64,000 bases of DNA from Procambarus clarkii (lineage: Eukaryota > Arthropoda > Malacostraca > Decapoda > Cambaridae): NCBI RefSeq assembly GCF_040958095.1, contig NC_091193.1:22588811-22652810 (forward strand). The letters are read 5' to 3'. This document shows positions 59,363 to 64,000 of the stretch, piece after piece (position 1 is the first letter of the stretch; each line of letters starts with the position of its first letter). Both the position numbers and the translations under genes were made by a program. The notes under the pieces were generated by a model. That model did no database searches. It saw only the letters and a program-made list of their open reading frames with translations, and was not told where the DNA came from.

Positions 59363-60630
59363 AGCCCGTCCTCCAGACAAAGATCCAAAAGTGATTCCAC
59401 GCACCCGCCTAACCCCTGTTTATGAGTGAAAAGCGGTTTACACACGACTCACAACTGCTGACGTTCGAACATATCCGGAACAAGTGCTTCACTGACGAAT
59501 TTTGTTCGAATCACAACGCTATAAATGCTTCACCCACGTACTACAAATACAAATAATCACCAACAGAACCTAAACACCTAACCTATCCTAGGCCTATATA
59601 TACACAATATGCTAATATATTATAATATTAATTTATACTTGAGAAAATTCCCGTTTTGAATAAACAGCATGTTAAAATTTATGAATGCGTCTGTGGGGTC
59701 GACCGCTGGATGTAATGGACTTGAGTCGAGGACGGGTTGCAACCCGTCCTGAACTCAAGTCCATTACATTCAGCGGTCAACCCCAGAGACGCATTCATAA
59801 ATTTTTACATGCTGTTCATTCAAAAGGGAAATTTTCTCAAATATAAATTAATATTTTAATATACTAGCATATTGTGCATATAAAGGCATAGGTTAAGTTA
59901 GGTGTTTAGGTTCTGTTGGTGATTATTTGTATTTGTAGTACGTGGGTGAAGCATTTATAGCGTTGTAGTTCGAACAAAATTCGTCAGTGAAGCACTTGTT
60001 CCGGAAGTGTTTGAACGTCATCAGTTGTGAGTCGTGTGTAAATTGTTTGTCATTCATAAACAGCGGGTTTGGCGGGTACTTGGAATCACTTTTGGGTCTT
60101 TGTTTGGAGGACGGGCTGCATTCATCCATTTTTAACCAACCCGTCCTCAAAACAAAGACCCCTTCCCCACATAGTCCATTCCATGCACACGCCATGACTC
60201 CCACATACATATTCACATGACTCACAACTGATGACGTCTGAACACTTCCGGAACAAGTGCTTCGCTGGCGGCTTTTGTTCGAACCACAACGCTGTAAGTG
60301 TTTCACTAATGTATTACAAATACAAATAATCGGCAACAGAACCTAAACATCTAACCTAACCAGCGCCTAAAATATGCACAATATGCTAATATATAATAAT
60401 ATTAATTAATATTTGAGAAAAGTTCTATTTTGAATAAACAGCATGTTAAAATTGATGGATGCGTCTTTGGGGTCGACCGCTGGATAGAATGGACTTTGTC
60501 TGAGGACGGGATGATTTTAACATACTGAGTATTACATATACGTTGGTGTAATACGTGGGTGAAGCATTTACAGCGTTGTCGTTCGAACAAAAGTCGTCAG
60601 TGAAGCACTTGTTCTGGAAGTGTTCGAATT
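59363..60630. repeat. Alternating head-to-head array of ~375-bp units
   Basis: Unit 1 (plus) 59363-59739, unit 2 (inverted) 59740-60119, unit 3 (plus) 60137-60513, unit 4 (inverted, partial) about 60541-60630. Each whole unit is bounded by CCCGTCCTC and its inverse GAGGACGGG. The unit 1/unit 2 junction, GACGGGTTGCAACCCGTC, is a spacer-free palindrome at 59731-59748. Shared landmarks: ATGCTTCACCCACGTACTAC, GAATAAACAGCATGTTAAAA, GGGGTCGACCGCTGGAT. A single diverged unit is at 17950-18303. Confidence 0.85.
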
Positions 60631-61837
60631 ATGTAAATGTGCATTTTAAAAAATTATGAATGCGCCTTTCAAGACGGCCGCAGCTTGATAATATAATGAG
60701 AGGATGGGTGGGTGGGGTTGGCCGCAGCTTGGACGAGGATAGCCTGAGGATGGGTCTGTGGGGTTGGCGGCAGCTTGGATGACCTTAGTCTCAGTATTGG
60801 TTGTTCTCAATACAGTCAGGCAACTTACAGTGAAGTGGGGATTGGATTGTGAAATATGATTTTCTACAAATAATGTATGCTGTTCTAATATTAGGTCTTG
60901 GGTGTTATATAATCAATGATAAGCTATTATTATGAGAGGTAAGAACCAGTTAGAGACTGAGGAGGTCACCTGCATCTTGGCTTCAGCACCATAAGAGTGA
61001 CGTCGTACTGAAGGTCCAGTTAATATTCTCGGTACCCCACAGGATGTTTGGGTCCAGTAAGGGCACGTTGTGTTTGGAAGTATCAGTGGTGTCAGTAGGG
61101 TACCTTATTGTGCTGCACCCCAGCACCTGTTTGTTATCTCTGTCATATTTCTTATACTCTATACTACAGAGGCTCTGTGCTTGTATTAAGGTCATTTTAT
61201 TTGAGGGAGTTGACAAGGATTGTAATCACACAGCTGGTCTCCAGTTATGGCTGGAAAGTCTGTGTGTTCTTGTTCACCTTTGACCAATGCCGCTTGATTC
61301 AGAGTGTTGTGGTGCATACCCATCCCTGCATTCACTGGAGTCTGCTTCCCTGGGGTCCGGGTAATCTCTTTATTGATTTGTTATATATATCTTCGCTTAG
61401 TCCCATGCGCATCACTGCACAAAATTAATCAACTAACTTTATTTGCCTTTGACTCGGTTCATAATCTTAATTCTCACTTTTTTTCTGTAGGCAGTTTGGT
61501 TTTTCGTTTCTTTTAGGTGTTTGGAAAGAGACAGCCACAAGTTTGCTCCCTCGTCAAATCTGTGACATTCAGACAATCACATAACAATTGGTTTGTAAAC
61601 TGTAAAAGCCGGTGTCGAACACTGTAATGAGGAACAACACCTGACACCAGGTGTGGTTGTTCCCACACACTGGTATCTCACTAAATTTGTTTTCCCTCTT
61701 AAGGAAAAACTAATTTAGTGAGCACATTTTTATGTCCAGGAGGAGGGTGAAGGCTTATACGTACTGTTAGTTATATTAGTAAAACCATCAGCGTCCTCTC
61801 AGGACGCCCCACCGTGCATATTAACCATGGCTGCACC
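60631..61837. other. Intergenic, unassigned
   Basis: 60650-60780 holds loose repeats of GGTGGGGTTGGCCGCAGCTT. 60960-61400 is less AT-rich, but its frames show no family I know. No gene supported. Confidence 0.45.
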
Positions 61838-61906
61838 CTCCTTGAGGTTACCTTGAGATGGATTCGGGGCTTAGCGTCTCCGCGGCCCGGTCCTCGACCA
61901 GGTCAC
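61838..61906 (-). mobile_element. LINE (CR1-like) 3' tail, minus strand
   Basis: CTCCTTGAGGTTACCTTGAG and GGGGCTTAGCGTCTCCGCGG, the same tail as 22176-22250. Confidence 0.65.
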
Positions 61907-62079
61907 CTCAAACCACTGACCTACAAACGTTGCTTTAAAATTTTAAAGTAATTGAACACTGTAAATATTTATATATACATACGAATGTCTGTTCTTGGCA
62001 CTGTTGAACGGAATTTATCTAGACTTTAAATAGCTTCCCCATTTGGCCCTGTTAGTGGTGCTTGTTTTTATTCATAACT

Positions 62080-62392
62080 AGCCACGTTTAAAGCTTTTGT
62101 AGTCCCAATTCACTTTAATTTTTGTATAAATATATATATTCCAAGAACAACGGGCTCTGGAGGAATCATAGTCGCTGCGAAACTCACGAATTTCGTAGAT
62201 GAAGTGAGGGTGTACCAGTGGGTGTTACAACACCCAGTGGTACAGCCTTCCTCAACAACACTGGGTGTTGAGGAAGCACCAGGGGCCAGCAGGCTGAGCC
62301 TTCAGAGTGAACAAATAGCTGTGATGAAGATCGTGTGCTGGGAAGATATGGCCACTATTCTCCGTGCGACCAACGCCGGGTACTTCAACTAG
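62080..62392 (+). CDS. Candidate C-terminal exon of unknown gene
   Basis: One plus frame is open from about 62080 to the stop TAG at 62390-62392. The part from 62157 is protein-like: GSGGIIVAAKLTNFVDEVRV, YQWVLQHPVVQPSSTTLGVE, SLQSEQIAVMKIVCWEDMAT and ILRATNAGYFN. Composition rises against AT-rich flanks. No clear acceptor can be fixed (TTGTAG or TTCCAAG are options), and I recognise no family. It could be a last exon or a mobile-element relic. Confidence 0.3.
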
Positions 62393-62582
62393 AACAACAA
62401 TTATTCAGTATTGAAATAACTCGTGCTTCTTGAAGTAACTTGTTCCCCTGATCATTACGGAGTTGAAATATATCAAGACTAACCTCAGTTGTAAGCATAC
62501 CGTATTCCTGATGAGGCTTAACGTTCTCCCCTTCTCTTGTCCAGCTTCCCTGGCCTCTAAATTAAGTTTCATTTTAAACTTA

Positions 62583-62615
62583 CACTATCTGCCCTGACCT
62601 CTCAGGGCAGATAGT
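62583..62615. repeat. Small perfect hairpin at LINE breakpoint
   Basis: ACTATCTGCCCTGA and its inverse separated by a few bases, at the point where the LINE frame to the right stops matching its relatives. Confidence 0.8.
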
Positions 62616-63060
62616 GGCGCTGCATATTCCAAGATTGGTCTGACATAAATGGTATACAGGGTTCTAAACGATTCCTTACACAAGTTTCTAAAGGCAGTTC
62701 TTATGTTGGCCAGTCTAGCATATGCCGCTGTTGATATCCTTTTGATGTGGGCCTCTGGGGACAGGTTCGGTATGATATCAACCCCCAGATCTTTCTCTCT
62801 ATTTGACTCTTGCAGGGTTTCACCTCCCAGATGGTACCTTATGTTCAGCCTCCTGCTCCCTTCGCCTAATTTCATTACTTTACACTTTCCTGAGTTGAAC
62901 TTTAGCAGCCATTTTCTAGACCATTCCTCCAGTTTGTCCAGGTCATCCTGTAGTCTCTGTCTATCTTCTTCCATCTTGATTCTTCTCATAATTTTTGCAT
63001 CATCAACAAACATTGAGAGGAATGAGTCTATACCCTCCGGAAGATCGTTTACATATATTA
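62616..63060 (-). mobile_element. LINE fragment with FVDD reverse transcriptase motif
   Basis: The minus frame reads FVDDAKIMRRIKMEEDRQRL, then QDDLDKLEEWSRKWLLKFNS, GKCKVMKLGEGSRRLNIRYH and NLCKESFRTLYTIYVRPILE, then YAAPLSA. The active-site F-x-DD motif is intact. Same family as 34205-35408 but inverted. It is truncated at both ends, by the hairpin at 62583-62615 and by the (GT)n tract at 63069. Confidence 0.85.
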
Positions 63061-63065
63061 GAAAC

Positions 63066-63683
<618 letters not shown>

Positions 63684-63810
63684 CTTGCAGTCTCGGTATT
63701 TTTTTCTCTGACCGTTGACTTGTAGGGAAAAGGAAGCTCTCCGGCCTCGAGACTGAAGTAAGTGTTGTGCTGCTTGGCCAGGATAGCGGCGGGTTTTCTT
63801 ATGTCGACAT
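63684..63810 (-). CDS. Internal coding exon of an unknown minus-strand gene
   Basis: Read on minus, the acceptor TTTCCTTACAG ends at 63811 and the donor GTAAGTTT starts at 63683. The 127-nt exon has 2 + 41 codons + 2 nt. The best frame gives VDIRKPAAILAKQHNTYFSL followed by EAGELPFPYKSTVREKNTET and a split codon. Composition is higher in GC than the flanks. A second frame is also open but reads as basic low-quality sequence. I do not recognise the family. The rest of the gene should lie on both sides, with upstream exons beyond 64000. Confidence 0.6.
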
Positions 63811-64000
63811 CTGTAAGGAAACATTATGATTAAATGCGATTAAGATTTCTTTCTTCTGTTTATGATTTCTTTGCAATATCTTTTAACTAAAACGTCACTC
63901 GTTTATCTCCAGATGACTATTAGAGGACAGCAGGCAAGTTGTACGAATTGCCATAGTTTGAAGTGGAAAGTAATAATCAGCTTGAAAATGTTTTCTATCT
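63811..64000. other. Probable upstream intron of the minus-strand gene
   Basis: AT-rich to the window edge. No further exon is visible. Confidence 0.4.

Overview
This looks like nuclear DNA of a decapod crustacean, most likely a crayfish or close relative. The evidence is introns with GT-AG borders, TATA-box genes whose first exon encodes only MKLL, cuticle proteins of the Tweedle/DUF243 type, the arthropod telomere motif TTAGG inside repeats, and a heavy load of (TA)n microsatellites, minisatellites, hairpin elements, LINE 3' ends and a tRNA-derived SINE. I see no bacterial operons, rRNA, functional tRNA or CRISPR.

Genes. Four plus-strand paralogues (561-1903, 11321-13843, 22695-24578, 30525-32357) form a tandem cluster about 32 kb long. 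Each has a TATA box, a 12-nt first exon, one phase-0 intron inside the signal peptide, and a second exon with a Gly-rich segment, a two-Cys motif, a Tweedle-like core, a variable Gly/Ser linker and a closing PSGVYG(L/V)P. The ~430-bp core is almost identical in all four while flanks, introns and tails differ, which suggests gene conversion or very recent duplication. They should be secreted and assembled into the exoskeleton together, and they share a promoter block at a fixed distance from the TATA box. Genes 2 and 3 are the youngest pair: promoter, exon 1 and the start of the intron look identical, and both introns hold the same 34-bp minisatellite at different copy number.

Outside the cluster I find only candidate coding pieces: a spliced-looking exon on the minus strand at the right edge (63684-63810), a possible plus-strand gene with a CCAAT/CRE promoter, a minisatellite-bearing first exon and a later small exon (51345-55336), an open C-terminal-like segment (62080-62392) and an open relic (8642-8941).

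Repeats make up most of the rest. There are about a dozen tandem arrays, the largest being 2.5 kb of a 22-bp unit at 2634-5177. There are several families of foldback elements (15.3, 17.6, 26.1, 33.0, 37.2, 46.7, 47.8, 49.5 and 59.1-60.6 kb) and LINE fragments of at least three families. A young non-autonomous LTR element (40598-45309) has two 1,316-bp LTRs with no difference I can see and splits a minisatellite. Many long open frames in this window are artefacts of tandem units that lack stop codons.
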